Shown one piece after another: positions 25,535-34,367 of a DNA stretch of 64,000 nucleotides (the stretch's first letter is position 1; each line of letters opens with the position of its first letter). The notes beneath the pieces were generated by a model. It did no database searches and had not been told where the DNA came from. It saw nothing but the letters and a program-made list of their open reading frames with translations. A program made the translations under genes and the position numbers. Source of the DNA: an uncultured Oscillospiraceae bacterium (GTDB taxonomy: Bacteria; Bacillota; Clostridia; Oscillospirales; Oscillospiraceae); NCBI GenBank assembly GCA_944385415.1, contig CALWXC010000009.1, positions 1-64,000 on the forward strand. The letters run 5' to 3'.

Positions 25535-25970
25535 GGAACGGGCGGAGCTGCGCTCCAAGGCCAATACGCTGGACACGGTTTTGATGGTTGGCAAAGGCGG
25601 TGTGACGGAAAACGTCATCGCCCAGGCTGAAACGCTGCTGGACGCCCGGGAACTGGTCAAGGGCCGGGTTCTGGAGACGGCGATGATGAGCGCCCGGGAG
25701 GTGTCCGATGCCATCTGTGAGGCCACCGGTGCCGACGGCATCCAGTGTGTGGGCTCCAAATTTGTCATCTACCGGTTTTCCAAGAAGCTGGAAGCCCAGC
25801 GGCAGGCGGAGCGGGCCAAGGAAAAGGCCAAGGCCAAAGCGGCCAAGAAGGTCAACCCCGTCCGGGCCGGTGTCCAGGCCCGCCGCAAGAAGGCCAGAGA
25901 AGAGCGGGAGAAGCGCAACGCCTATTTCAAAGAGGCCGCCATTGCTGCGGCCAAGGAACGCAGAAAATAA
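25521..25970 (+). CDS. yhbY: YhbY-type CRM-domain RNA-binding protein, 149 aa
   Basis: Small RNA-binding protein associated with 50S ribosome assembly. The CRS1/YhbY (CRM) domain fills residues 1-97, with the GKGGVTENVI loop (about 23-32, the GxxG element) and YRFSKKLE at its end. About 50 residues follow as a lysine, arginine and alanine-rich extension, which ordinary ~97-residue YhbY proteins lack. The start overlaps rdgB by 14 bases. Confidence 0.88.
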   Translation: MLTSKERAELRSKANTLDTVLMVGKGGVTENVIAQAETLLDARELVKGRVLETAMMSAREVSDAICEATGADGIQCVGSKFVIYRFSKKLEAQRQAERAKEKAKAKAAKKVNPVRAGVQARRKKAREEREKRNAYFKEAAIAAAKERRK

Positions 25971-25974
25971 GGAA

Positions 25975-25999
25975 ACCGCCGGAGGCGGTACCAAATTTT
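25975..25999 (+). terminator. Weak hairpin between yhbY and nadD-yqeK
   Basis: Six-base-pair GC-rich stem (25975-25980 with 25984-25989), 3-base loop, then a short AT tract ending in four T. It is possibly an attenuator. Confidence 0.3.
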
Positions 26000-26019
26000 A
26001 AGAATCGGGGGCGTGTGGT

Positions 26020-27219
26020 ATGGGAAGAATCGGTATATATGGCGGCAGCTTTAATCCGCCCCATGTGGGCCATACACTGGCCATGCGGGAAATGGTGCGG
26101 ACGCTGGATCTGGATCGGCTGATCCTGATCCCGGCTCTGGCGCCGCCCCACAAGAAACTGGAGTCCGGCTCGCCTGACGCCGAGACACGGCTGGAAATGC
26201 TGCGTCTGGCAACCGAGGGGATGGAACGGGTGGTCATCGACGACCAGGAATTGCGGCGGGACGGACCCAGCTATACATCGGATACGGTGCACGCGCTGCA
26301 CAAACGATATCCCGACGACCGATTGTATTTGCTGATGGGCACCGACATGTTCTTGTCCTTTGACAGCTGGCACAAGCCGGAGAAAATCTGCCGCCACGCG
26401 GCGTTGGCTGTGGTCCATCGGGAAACGGCGGACCCGACTCTGACAGCCCGAATCCAGGAGCAGGCCGAGAAGCTCCGGAAACAGTTCGATGCCGAAGTGG
26501 TGGTGCTGGACAACCAGGTGGAGGATATGTCCTCTACAGAAACACGCCGCATGCTGCACTTCCAGTGTGCCAACACCTATTTGGCGCCGCGGCTGCTGGA
26601 GTATATCCAACAGAAGGGACTTTACGGAACAGGGGAGAACTGGAAGAATCTTCCCTTTGAGCAGCTGCGGAAAATCAGCCTGTCCCTGCACAACCCCAAG
26701 CGGGTTCCCCATGTGATCGGCTGCTGCGAGACAGCAGCCCGGCTGGCCCGTCGGTGGGGCGCCGACGAGGCCATTGCGGCCCGCTGCGGTATTCTGCACG
26801 ATGTGACGAAAGCCCTTAGCAAAAGAGCACAGTTGCTATTGTGTGAAAAATATGGTATTATGACTAACGCATTTGAGCGCGAAAATTATAAATTGCTCCA
26901 TTCCAGGACCGGCGCCGCGGTGGCCCGTCACATTTTCGGCGAATGCGACGAGGTATATGATGCCATTTATTGGCATACCACCGGCAAGGCAAATATGACC
27001 CTGATGGAGAAAATCCTCTATATTTCGGACTATATGGAGCCCCAGCGGAGCTTTGACGGCGTGGAGACCCTCCGGGAATTGACGGAGCGAGATCTGGACG
27101 CGGCGCTGTTGTGTGGGTTCGAGATGTCCATCGCGCTGCTGGAAAGTGAAGGCAAAGCCCTGGACCGTAATACGGTTGAGGCGCGGGACTATTTACAGAG
27201 CGAAAGGACAAAAGAATGA
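26020..27219 (+). CDS. nadD: Fused nicotinate-nucleotide adenylyltransferase (NadD) and YqeK HD hydrolase, 399 aa
   Basis: The N-terminal ~200 residues are NadD, which makes deamido-NAD from nicotinate mononucleotide: YGGSFNPPHVGHT at residues 7-19 and the SSTETRRML site near 175. From about residue 205 the chain is a YqeK-type HD-domain protein (GILHDVTKA near 258, then KILYISDYMEP). YqeK proteins hydrolyse diadenosine tetraphosphate, so a link to stress nucleotides is possible. In B. subtilis nadD and yqeK are adjacent separate genes; here one frame covers both without a stop. It starts at an ATG preceded only by a weak GGGGGCG. It overlaps the LCP gene by ATGA. Confidence 0.92.
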   Translation: MGRIGIYGGSFNPPHVGHTLAMREMVRTLDLDRLILIPALAPPHKKLESGSPDAETRLEMLRLATEGMERVVIDDQELRRDGPSYTSDTVHALHKRYPDDRLYLLMGTDMFLSFDSWHKPEKICRHAALAVVHRETADPTLTARIQEQAEKLRKQFDAEVVVLDNQVEDMSSTETRRMLHFQCANTYLAPRLLEYIQQKGLYGTGENWKNLPFEQLRKISLSLHNPKRVPHVIGCCETAARLARRWGADEAIAARCGILHDVTKALSKRAQLLLCEKYGIMTNAFERENYKLLHSRTGAAVARHIFGECDEVYDAIYWHTTGKANMTLMEKILYISDYMEPQRSFDGVETLRELTERDLDAALLCGFEMSIALLESEGKALDRNTVEARDYLQSERTKE

Positions 27220-28937
27220 AGCTTTTCGGAGGAAAACACACAACCAAACAGACGGGAGGCCAACGGACCGCCAAGAGCAGCCCAGCGCTGTTCAAAGCAC
27301 AACAGAAAACGACATCCAATTCTTCGTCTGCTGCGCCCAAGTCGCAGCAGAAACCGGCTGCGCCGGGTGCTTCCGGTAAGCCGCACCGGCTCAACGGTAC
27401 CCAGCGGGGTCTGATTCTGCTGGGTGTGGCGTTGGTGGTGCTGGTGGCCGTGATTTTCGGTGTGGCCAAAGCGGTGATCAAGCCGCCGGAGCGGCCCGGT
27501 ACCAATCAGAGTACCAGCCTTTCCAAGGACCAGGAGCAGAAGAAACCGGCCTTTACCTATGTCAATGACGATGGAGAAGAGGTAGAGGCCCAGTTTGAAG
27601 CACCGGGCAGTCTGGTGGATGGTGTCTATAACATCTTGGTGGTGGGCACCGACAAGGGTAGCTTCCTGACCGATACCATTATGATTGCCCATATGGACAC
27701 TGTGGAGCATACAGTGGCGCTGATGAGCGTGCCCCGTGATACGCTGGTCTACGGCAACTATTCCGTTCCCAAGATCAACTCCGTCTACGGCGGTGCTGGC
27801 GGCGGAGATGACGGCATTGAAGCGCTGCGCCAGATGCTGGCCTCCGTGCTGGGCTTTGAGGTAGACGGCTATGTGGAAGTGAATCTGGAAGCCTTTGTGG
27901 AGATCATCGACCTCATGGGCGGCGTCACCTTTGACGTGCCGCAGAGAATGTACTATTCCGACCCGTCCCAAAACCTGTATATCGACCTCTATCCCGGCAA
28001 GCAGACGTTGACCGGTGACCAGGCCATCGGCGTGGTCCGGTACCGTTCCGGCTATGCCGCCGGCGATATTCGCCGGACGGAGGTCCAGCGGGACTTTGTA
28101 AAGGCGGCGGCGGAGCAGCTGTTCTCTCTGAAAACACTGGCAAACATCCAGCCCATTATTGAATCGGCCATTAAACATGTGAAAACGGACCTGACCCTGG
28201 GCAATATGCTGTATTTTGCGCAGGAGGCGCTGAAGTGTGACATGTCCAAAATGGAGACCTTCACCCTGCCTGGTGCCGGTGTGTATATCAATGGCGGTTC
28301 CTACTATTCCCTGTATCCCAGTCAGGTGCTGGAGATTGTCAATGAATACTTTAACCCCTATGACGCGGATATTTCTCTGAGCAGCCTGCACATCCGTACA
28401 AGCGGTAATTCTTCCGGCGGCGGTTCTTCCTCCTCCGGCAGCAGTTCTTCCAGCAGCTCCAGCAGCAGTTCCTCCGGTAGTTCCTCTTCCGGCGGCAGCT
28501 CTTCCAGCAGCTCCTCAGGCGGTTCCACAACCACCACCGAGCCGGACGATACGGAGATACCGGAGACCAACGATCCCGGCGTGACCAATCCCGGCACGAC
28601 TGATCCTGGAACGACAGAGCCCGGCACAACAGACCCCGGTACGACGGACCCCGGTACGACAGAGCCTGGCACCACCGATCCTGGAACGACAGACCCCGGT
28701 ACAACGGACCCCGGTACTACCGATCCAGGCGCAACGGACCCTGGTACTACAGAGCCCGGCACGACGGACCCCGGTACCACCGATCCGGGCACAACGACAG
28801 ACCCCGGTACAACGGACCCGGGTACGACTACGCCGCCGGATGGCGGTGAGACGTCCACCACCACGCCGGACCCGGTGGTGCCCACGGACCCCGGCAGCGG
28901 TTCTTCCGGCGTAGACGTTCTGGAGCCGGCAGCCTGA
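27216..28937 (+). CDS. LytR-CpsA-Psr (LCP) family cell-wall glycopolymer ligase, 573 aa
   Basis: Membrane-anchored enzyme expected to attach teichoic-acid-like or other glycopolymers to peptidoglycan. A basic, Gln/Ser-rich cytoplasmic start is followed by one membrane segment (about 65-88). The LCP domain (about 130-380) carries LVVGTDKGSFLTDTIMI, MSVPRDTLVY, KINSVYGGAG and VVRYRSGYAAGDIRRTEVQRDF, with the pyrophosphate-binding arginines intact. A serine-glycine-rich stretch (about 400-440) leads to 17 pentapeptide repeats, then an acidic-hydrophobic end with no sortase motif. The position between nadD-yqeK and rsfS is conserved in Clostridia. Confidence 0.9.
   Translation: MKLFGGKHTTKQTGGQRTAKSSPALFKAQQKTTSNSSSAAPKSQQKPAAPGASGKPHRLNGTQRGLILLGVALVVLVAVIFGVAKAVIKPPERPGTNQSTSLSKDQEQKKPAFTYVNDDGEEVEAQFEAPGSLVDGVYNILVVGTDKGSFLTDTIMIAHMDTVEHTVALMSVPRDTLVYGNYSVPKINSVYGGAGGGDDGIEALRQMLASVLGFEVDGYVEVNLEAFVEIIDLMGGVTFDVPQRMYYSDPSQNLYIDLYPGKQTLTGDQAIGVVRYRSGYAAGDIRRTEVQRDFVKAAAEQLFSLKTLANIQPIIESAIKHVKTDLTLGNMLYFAQEALKCDMSKMETFTLPGAGVYINGGSYYSLYPSQVLEIVNEYFNPYDADISLSSLHIRTSGNSSGGGSSSSGSSSSSSSSSSSSGSSSSGGSSSSSSSGGSTTTTEPDDTEIPETNDPGVTNPGTTDPGTTEPGTTDPGTTDPGTTEPGTTDPGTTDPGTTDPGTTDPGATDPGTTEPGTTDPGTTDPGTTTDPGTTDPGTTTPPDGGETSTTTPDPVVPTDPGSGSSGVDVLEPAA
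28572..28829 (+). repeat. 17 tandem pentapeptide-coding units (DPGTT/EPGTT) in the LCP gene
   Basis: Seventeen 15-bp units encode [D/E/N]PG[T/V/A]T with one extra Thr codon before the last two. Synonymous codons vary between units, so protein sequence is conserved more than DNA. It is probably a flexible, possibly O-glycosylated, wall-spanning stalk, and the unit count is likely to vary between strains. Confidence 0.9.
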
Positions 28938-28975
28938 GACAGGGGAAATCAAACTCAAGATAAAACATCGGAAGG

Positions 28976-29344
28976 ATGATGGAATTGTTAACACCGAAAG
29001 AGGTCGCTCTGGCGGCCGCCAAGGCATTGGATGATAAGAAAGGCATTGATATCCGACTGCTGGCCATTACGGATGTCTCCACCCTGGCCGATCACTTTTT
29101 GATCTGCACCGGCAGCTCCAATACCCATGTCAAGACCCTCTGCGACGCCGTGGAGGAAACGCTGGACAAGCTGGGTGAGCCGGTGCTCCGCCGGGAAGGC
29201 CATCGCAGCGGCACCTGGGTGCTGCTGGATTTCGGTTGCCTGGTGGTCCATGTGTTCACCGACGAGACCCGGAAGTTTTACGATCTGGAACGGCTGTGGA
29301 ACGATGCGACGCCGGTTCCGCTGGACGGCGTGATTACGGAATAA
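28976..29344 (+). CDS. rsfS: Ribosomal silencing factor RsfS, 122 aa
   Basis: Binds uL14 on the 50S subunit and blocks subunit joining during starvation. It shows the family pattern LAITDVSTLADHFLICTGSS (residues ~23-42) and REGHRSGTWVLLDFGCLVVHVF (about 75-96), with DLERLW near the end. Length is normal. The start is the first of two consecutive ATGs at 28976, after GGAAGG. leuS follows after 18 bases. Confidence 0.93.
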   Translation: MMELLTPKEVALAAAKALDDKKGIDIRLLAITDVSTLADHFLICTGSSNTHVKTLCDAVEETLDKLGEPVLRREGHRSGTWVLLDFGCLVVHVFTDETRKFYDLERLWNDATPVPLDGVITE

Positions 29345-29362
29345 GAAGGAAGAAGAGAGACA

Positions 29363-31795
29363 ATGAAGTACGATTTTACAGCCATTGAAAAGAAGTGGCA
29401 GGCCAAATGGATGGAGACCAAGCCCTTTGCGGCGGTGACCGGCGGCGAGAAGCCCAAGTTCTATGCCCTCATCGAGTTCCCGTACCCTTCCGGCCAGGGC
29501 CTCCATGTGGGCCATGCCAGACCGTATACGGCCATGGACGTGGTAGCCCGCAAAAAGCGTATGGAGGGCTATAATGTCCTGTTCCCCATGGGCTATGACG
29601 CATTCGGCCTGCCCACGGAGAACTATGCCATTAAAAACCACATTCATCCGGCCAAGGTGACCCACGATAATATTCTGAACTTCCGTAGTCAGCTGCAAAT
29701 GCTGAGCTATTCCTTCGACTGGGACCGGGAGATCAACACCACCGAGCCCAGCTACTATAAATGGACCCAGTGGATTTTCCTGCAGCTGTGGAAGCACGGC
29801 TTGGCCTACAAAACCACTATGCCTGTCAACTGGTGTACCTCCTGTAAGTGCGTCCTGGCCAATGAGGAAGTGGTGGACGGCGTCTGTGAGCGCTGCGGTG
29901 CGCCCGTGGTCCGTAAGGAGAAGAGCCAGTGGATGCTCCGCATCACCAAGTATGCCCAGCGTCTCATTGACGATCTGGATGATCTGGACTTTATCGAGCG
30001 GGTCAAGACCCAGCAGAAGAACTGGATTGGCCGTTCCACCGGCGCCGAGGTGACCTTCAAGGCCACCACCGGCGATGATATTGTGGTGTTCACCACCCGG
30101 CCCGACACTCTGTTCGGCGCCACCTATATGGTGCTCTCTCCTGAGCATGAGCTGGTAAAGAACTGGCTGGAGAGCGGCAAGCTGCACAACGCCGACGATG
30201 TCAAAGCCTATCAGGCCGCCGCCGCTTCCAAGTCCGACCTGGAGCGGACGGAACTGAACAAGGAGAAGACCGGCGTCTGCCTGGACGGCGTCAAGGGTAT
30301 CAACCCTGTCAACGGCAAGGAGATTCCCATTTTCATTTCCGATTACGTTCTGGCCACCTACGGCACCGGCGCCATTATGGCCGTGCCTGCCCATGACGAC
30401 CGTGACTGGGAGTTTGCCAAGAAGTTCGGCTGTGAGATTATCGAGGTGGTCTCCGGTGGTGAGGATGTCCAGAAGGCGGCATTTACCGCCAAGGACGAAA
30501 CCGGCATTCTGGTCAACTCCGAATTCCTCAACGGTTTGACCGTCAAGGACGCCATTCCTGTCATCACCAAGTGGCTGGAGGAGAAGGGCATCGGCGAGGC
30601 CAAGGTCAACTACAAGCTCCGTGACTGGGTGTTCTCCCGTCAGCGGTATTGGGGCGAACCCATCCCCATGGTCTACTGCGAGAAGTGCGGCTGGCAGCCC
30701 CTGAGCGAGGACCAACTGCCTCTGCTGCTGCCGGATGTGGAGAGCTATGAGCCCACCGATGACGGTGAATCGCCCCTGTCCAAGATGACCGATTGGGTCA
30801 ATACTACCTGCCCCTGCTGCGGCGGCCCGGCCAAGCGGGAAACCGATACCATGCCCCAATGGGCTGGTTCCAGCTGGTACTTCCTGCGGTATATGGACCC
30901 CCACAATGACAAGGCGCTGGCGTCCAAAGAAGCACTGGAATACTGGTCTCCCGTGGACTGGTACAACGGCGGCATGGAGCACACAACGCTGCACCTGCTG
31001 TACAGCCGGTTCTGGCATAAGTTCCTCTATGATATCGGCGTGGTGCCCACCAAGGAGCCGTACAAGAAGCGTACCAGCCATGGTATGATTCTGGGAGAGG
31101 GCGGCGAAAAGATGTCCAAGTCCCGCGGCAACGTGGTCAACCCCAATGACGTGGTGGAGCAGTACGGCGCCGATACCATGCGCACCTATATCATGTTCAT
31201 CGGCGACTTTGAGAAGGCCGCCGCCTGGTCCAACGAGGCGGTCAAGGGCTCCAAGCGGTTCCTGGACCGCGTCTGGAATCTGGCGGAAAGCTGCTCCGAC
31301 AGCGATGCCATCACCCCGGCCAATGAGTCCGCCATCCACAAGACCATCAAGAAGGTTACCGTCGATATCGACGACCTGAAGATGAATACGGCCATTGCTG
31401 CCATGATGACGCTGGTCAATACCTTCTCGGCCAATGGTTGTTCCAAGGGCGATATCCGTGCTCTGCTGCTGCTTCTGAGCCCCTTTGCACCCCATATGGT
31501 GGAGGAGCTGTGGGAGATGAAGGGCTTTGCCGCGGAGACCGGTAAAATGGCCTGCCAGACCGATTGGCCCCAGTACGATGAGAGCAAGACTGTAGACGCC
31601 ACAGTGGAAATGGCCATCCAGATCAACGGCAAGCTCCGCGGCACCATGCACGCTGCTACCGATCTGGATAACGACGCAGTCATTGCCCAGGCCCATGCCA
31701 CGGAAGTGGTCCAGCGGAACCTGGAAAAACTGGGCGGCAAGATTGTCAAGACCATTGTGGTCAAGAACAAGCTGGTCAACGTCATCATCAAATAA
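29363..31795 (+). CDS. leuS: Leucyl-tRNA synthetase, 810 aa
   Basis: Class I synthetase. The HIGH motif variant [12 protein letters not shown] is near residue 50 and KMSKS ([10 protein letters not shown]) near 583. The CP1 editing domain has [20 protein letters not shown] near 248-267 and [15 protein letters not shown] near 333. The zinc-ribbon cysteines (WCTSCKCV and CERCGAPV) are present near 155-180. Length is in the normal bacterial range. No T-box leader exists because rsfS ends 18 bases upstream; it is read from the nadD-LCP-rsfS operon. Confidence 0.97.
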   Translation: MKYDFTAIEKKWQAKWMETKPFAAVTGGEKPKFYALIEFPYPSGQGLHVGHARPYTAMDVVARKKRMEGYNVLFPMGYDAFGLPTENYAIKNHIHPAKVTHDNILNFRSQLQMLSYSFDWDREINTTEPSYYKWTQWIFLQLWKHGLAYKTTMPVNWCTSCKCVLANEEVVDGVCERCGAPVVRKEKSQWMLRITKYAQRLIDDLDDLDFIERVKTQQKNWIGRSTGAEVTFKATTGDDIVVFTTRPDTLFGATYMVLSPEHELVKNWLESGKLHNADDVKAYQAAAASKSDLERTELNKEKTGVCLDGVKGINPVNGKEIPIFISDYVLATYGTGAIMAVPAHDDRDWEFAKKFGCEIIEVVSGGEDVQKAAFTAKDETGILVNSEFLNGLTVKDAIPVITKWLEEKGIGEAKVNYKLRDWVFSRQRYWGEPIPMVYCEKCGWQPLSEDQLPLLLPDVESYEPTDDGESPLSKMTDWVNTTCPCCGGPAKRETDTMPQWAGSSWYFLRYMDPHNDKALASKEALEYWSPVDWYNGGMEHTTLHLLYSRFWHKFLYDIGVVPTKEPYKKRTSHGMILGEGGEKMSKSRGNVVNPNDVVEQYGADTMRTYIMFIGDFEKAAAWSNEAVKGSKRFLDRVWNLAESCSDSDAITPANESAIHKTIKKVTVDIDDLKMNTAIAAMMTLVNTFSANGCSKGDIRALLLLLSPFAPHMVEELWEMKGFAAETGKMACQTDWPQYDESKTVDATVEMAIQINGKLRGTMHAATDLDNDAVIAQAHATEVVQRNLEKLGGKIVKTIVVKNKLVNVIIK

Positions 31796-31820
31796 ATTCA
31801 AATAAATTCAGAAAAAGTGC

Positions 31821-31849
31821 TTGACATTATGGGCGATTTTGCGTATAAT
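31821..31849 (+). promoter_or_regulatory. Consensus sigma-A promoter of rpsU
   Basis: TTGACA (31821-31826), 17-bp spacer, TATAAT (31844-31849). This is a perfect match in both hexamers, as expected for a highly expressed ribosomal gene. The leader before rpsU is about 60 bases. Confidence 0.92.
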
Positions 31850-31918
31850 ATTCGAGCCATGGATATGGCCCTGAAAGCGTCCTGGATTGAACCGGACGCG
31901 TCGGAGGGAGGGAAATCA

Positions 31919-32101
31919 ATGTCTGAAATTCACGTCAAAGAGAATGAATCTCTGGAGAGTGCTCTGAAGCGGTTCAAGAGAAGCTGCGCCAAGGCCGGCG
32001 TTATCGCTGAGGTCAAGAAGAGAGAGCATTACGTGAGCCCCAGCCTGAAGCGTAAGCAGAAGTCTGAAGCTGCTCGGAAGAACAAGAGAAAGTTCTATTG
32101 A
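31919..32101 (+). CDS. rpsU: 30S ribosomal protein bS21, 60 aa
   Basis: Small basic ribosomal protein: [19 protein letters not shown] at the N-terminus and a lysine-arginine-rich end [16 protein letters not shown]. In bacteria it helps initiation by lying near the anti-Shine-Dalgarno region. The ATG at 31919 follows GGGAGGGA; the frame extends upstream to 31817 but has no site there and would cross the promoter. Monocistronic, with its own promoter and terminator. Confidence 0.96.
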   Translation: MSEIHVKENESLESALKRFKRSCAKAGVIAEVKKREHYVSPSLKRKQKSEAARKNKRKFY

Positions 32102-32125
32102 TCCCCTCTGTGATACAGTAGGCCA

Positions 32126-32154
32126 AGCGCCCTGCCGAATGGCAGGGCGCTTTT
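32126..32154 (+). terminator. rpsU terminator
   Basis: 10-bp perfect stem (32127-32130 plus 32131-32136 with 32141-32150), 4-base loop, then TTTT. It lies between rpsU and the convergent minus-strand gene and may serve both. Confidence 0.85.
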
Positions 32155-32155
32155 C

Positions 32156-32932
32156 CTATGTCTGGGATGGTGCGGGGACGGGGGCCATGGGAAACAGTGC
32201 CGCCTCCTGCAAAAGGCCTACGGCGGCGGCAAATCCGGCCGCTTCCGCGTCCAGCACTTTTTCGGCCATGGTTTCCGGCGTATCGAACAGCAGCAGAGAT
32301 GGACCGCCGTCCTCCCATACCAGTTTGTACATGCAGCGCAGGGGCTCCCAGGGATAGATCCCACCGGGGTCCCGGTGGAGAAACGCTTGCAGGTCCTGGG
32401 GGGACAGGAGGATTTCACTGCCAACAGGGCAGGGGAGCGGCATCCGGCAGCGCAGGGGCCGCAGTTCCAGTACACAGCGAGCCGGCCAGCGGGCGGCTGC
32501 CTGGGCCAGATGGTCCCCATACCGCCCGCTCATACAGGGAGACGGTACCAGGACGGCGCTGTGGGGCGCTGCGTCGGCGCAAGTGATGGTGGTCCACATG
32601 GAGAGTTTCGCCTCTTCGGCGGCGCGGTCCAGCTGGGTTACCATTTGCAGCCAGAATTCTGTGGGCTTGCCGGAGACGTCGCAGAGGAGCCCGGTGTGGC
32701 GGGCGGCGGCGTATTGGACGATCATCTGTACCAGTTCCGGCGTGGGCTCGTAGGCCGGTTGGGTGCTGTCCTGGAGCAGCAGCATACAGGGAAACTCCGG
32801 TGCATCGCTGGGGGCCAGCAGGGCCGGGGTGTCCGGGGCCAACTGATAGCCCATACAGGCCAGATGGGCGGAGGCCGCAGCGGCCTCCGCCGCTTCCTCG
32901 GGAGAAAATGCCAGGTAGATGGGGATGGACAA
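32156..32932 (-). CDS. Hypothetical protein, 258 aa
   Basis: I do not recognise a family. The product looks cytoplasmic, alanine-, proline- and cysteine-rich, with alternating strands and helices that could suit a TIM-barrel-like fold, but no catalytic motif stands out. The start is a TTG at 32932 with a textbook AGGAGG eight bases upstream; no ATG competes. It is convergent with rpsU and divergent from yqeG, whose promoter begins one base beyond this start codon. Codon usage and GC match the core genome, so it is probably a lineage-specific core gene and not a recent import. Confidence 0.65.
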   Translation of the reverse strand: MSIPIYLAFSPEEAAEAAAASAHLACMGYQLAPDTPALLAPSDAPEFPCMLLLQDSTQPAYEPTPELVQMIVQYAAARHTGLLCDVSGKPTEFWLQMVTQLDRAAEEAKLSMWTTITCADAAPHSAVLVPSPCMSGRYGDHLAQAAARWPARCVLELRPLRCRMPLPCPVGSEILLSPQDLQAFLHRDPGGIYPWEPLRCMYKLVWEDGGPSLLLFDTPETMAEKVLDAEAAGFAAAVGLLQEAALFPMAPVPAPSQT

Positions 32933-32961
32933 TTTACAAACCTCCTATGCCATGGTATAAT
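32933..32961 (+). promoter_or_regulatory. Promoter of yqeG
   Basis: TTTACA (32933-32938), 17-bp spacer, TATAAT (32956-32961) with an extended TG at 32953-32954. It implies an unusually long leader of about 160 bases before yqeG. I found only small hairpins there and no known riboswitch. Confidence 0.75.
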
Positions 32962-33130
32962 CATTACAAAACGGCTGGTGTACTTTGACGTTCCGCCGTT
33001 TTTCTCGCCCCTGCGGGGGCAACCGAAAAAACAGGACAGGATACCACTCCGGTGCTGCCGTATTGGTATCTGCCTGAAGGATCCGTGTCGGTATCCGGCA
33101 CTCTACTCTTATGAAAAAGTTGGTTGAAGT

Positions 33131-33628
33131 ATGCCTGCATCTCTTTTGCCGCGATTGATCGTGGACCAATTGACCGATTTAACGCCGGAGCTCCTAGGGG
33201 AGTACGGTATCCGGTCGCTGTTTATGGATTTTGACAATACGATTGTACCGTACACCACCGATGTGCCCACCGAGACCATGGACCGCTGGCTCACGGCAAT
33301 GCAGGAGTCGGAGATTTTCCTGTGCGTCGTATCCAACAGCCGGAACCAGCGGGTGGTGCGGTTTTGCAATGCCCATGGTCTCCACTGCGTGACCCGTTCC
33401 AGAAAACCGTTTCAGAAGGGCATCCGGGAGGCATTGACCCGTTACCATCTGGACCCCAAAACGACGGCGTTGGCGGGAGACCAGATTTTTACCGATGTGC
33501 TGGGCGCCAATTGCGGCGGTTTGACTTCGATTCTTGTCACACCCATCCGCCTGCATAACATCTGGCTGAAGCTGCGGAACGTGGCGGAACAGCCCTTTAT
33601 TTTCCTGGCCCGGGGCCGCCGCCGTTGA
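33131..33628 (+). CDS. yqeG: YqeG-family HAD phosphatase, 165 aa
   Basis: Haloacid-dehalogenase-fold phosphatase of the YqeG/GEP4 group. Motif I is FMDFDNTIVPY (residues ~31-41), motif II VVSNS near 67, and motif III AGDQIFTDVLGAN near 115-127. Relatives in eukaryotes dephosphorylate phosphatidylglycerophosphate; the bacterial substrate is not certain. It starts at an ATG with only a weak GGTTGAAG site. Confidence 0.85.
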   Translation: MPASLLPRLIVDQLTDLTPELLGEYGIRSLFMDFDNTIVPYTTDVPTETMDRWLTAMQESEIFLCVVSNSRNQRVVRFCNAHGLHCVTRSRKPFQKGIREALTRYHLDPKTTALAGDQIFTDVLGANCGGLTSILVTPIRLHNIWLKLRNVAEQPFIFLARGRRR

Positions 33629-33663
33629 ATTGGATATTTTTTGCGCCATTGGCGGGAATGGGC

Positions 33664-33692
33664 TTGCTTTTTTAAAGAAAATGGGATATCAT
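33664..33692 (+). promoter_or_regulatory. Promoter of efp
   Basis: TTGCTT (33664-33669), 17-bp spacer, TATCAT (33687-33692), about 75 bases before the efp ATG. Confidence 0.55.
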
Positions 33693-33766
33693 ATCATTAG
33701 CTATGTATGTTTGTAATTCAAACAGCCATGAACAGTGGCAGCAAGATTTAGGAGGAACATCAAAGT

Positions 33767-34330
33767 ATGATTTCTGTCAGCGATTTTAGAAACGGCGTCA
33801 CCTTCGAGATGGAAGGCAAGGTCATGCAGATCGTGGAATTCCAGCACGTGAAGCCCGGCAAGGGCGCTGCCTTTGTCCGCGTCAAGATGAGAAACGTCAT
33901 CACCGGCGGCGTGACTGAGACCACCTTCAACCCCAACGACAAGTACCCCACCGCTTTCGTCGAGAGAAAGAAGATGGAGTACTCCTACTCCGACGGCGAC
34001 CTGTACTACTTCATGGATATGGAGACCTTCGACATGATCCCCATCGATAAGAGCGTGCTGGACGACAGCTTCCGCTTTGTCAAGGAGAACGACACCTGCA
34101 CCGTTCTGTCCTACAAGGGCAACGTGTTCGGCGTGGAAGCTCCCAACTTTGTTGATCTGGTTGTCACGGAGACTGAGCCCGGTCTGGCCGGCAACACTGC
34201 CACCAACACCCTAAAGCCCGCCACCGTGGAAACCGGCGCTGAGGTTCGCGTGCCCCTGTTCATCAACGAGGGCGACAAGATCACCATTGATACCCGTACC
34301 GGTGAGTACCTGAGCCGCGCTAAGGCCTGA
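33767..34330 (+). CDS. efp: Elongation factor P, 187 aa
   Basis: Relieves ribosome stalling at polyproline. Three-domain tRNA-shaped protein. The N-terminal loop VKPGKGAAF has Lys32 at the usual modification position, flanked by proline as in Bacillota EF-P. The C-terminal signature is KITIDTRTGEYLSRA. A strong TAGGAGGA ribosome site and its own promoter are present. The CD1247-type gene follows after 37 bases, probably co-transcribed. Confidence 0.97.
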   Translation: MISVSDFRNGVTFEMEGKVMQIVEFQHVKPGKGAAFVRVKMRNVITGGVTETTFNPNDKYPTAFVERKKMEYSYSDGDLYYFMDMETFDMIPIDKSVLDDSFRFVKENDTCTVLSYKGNVFGVEAPNFVDLVVTETEPGLAGNTATNTLKPATVETGAEVRVPLFINEGDKITIDTRTGEYLSRAKA

Positions 34331-34367
34331 TCTGTATCATCCTATGTAAGCGAAAGGAGAAACTACC

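Noticed and set aside
28405..28530. Serine-codon-rich stretch considered as CRISPR-like or satellite DNA
   Set aside because: Units are irregular, stay in frame with the LCP gene and have no spacer structure.
28358..28885. Minus-strand frame coding VVPGS repeats
   Set aside because: Direct by-product of the 15-bp repeats in the LCP gene read backwards.
28988..31801. 937-codon minus-strand frame opposite rsfS-leuS
   Set aside because: Shadow of leuS caused by high GC and codon bias; no ribosome site or recognisable domain.
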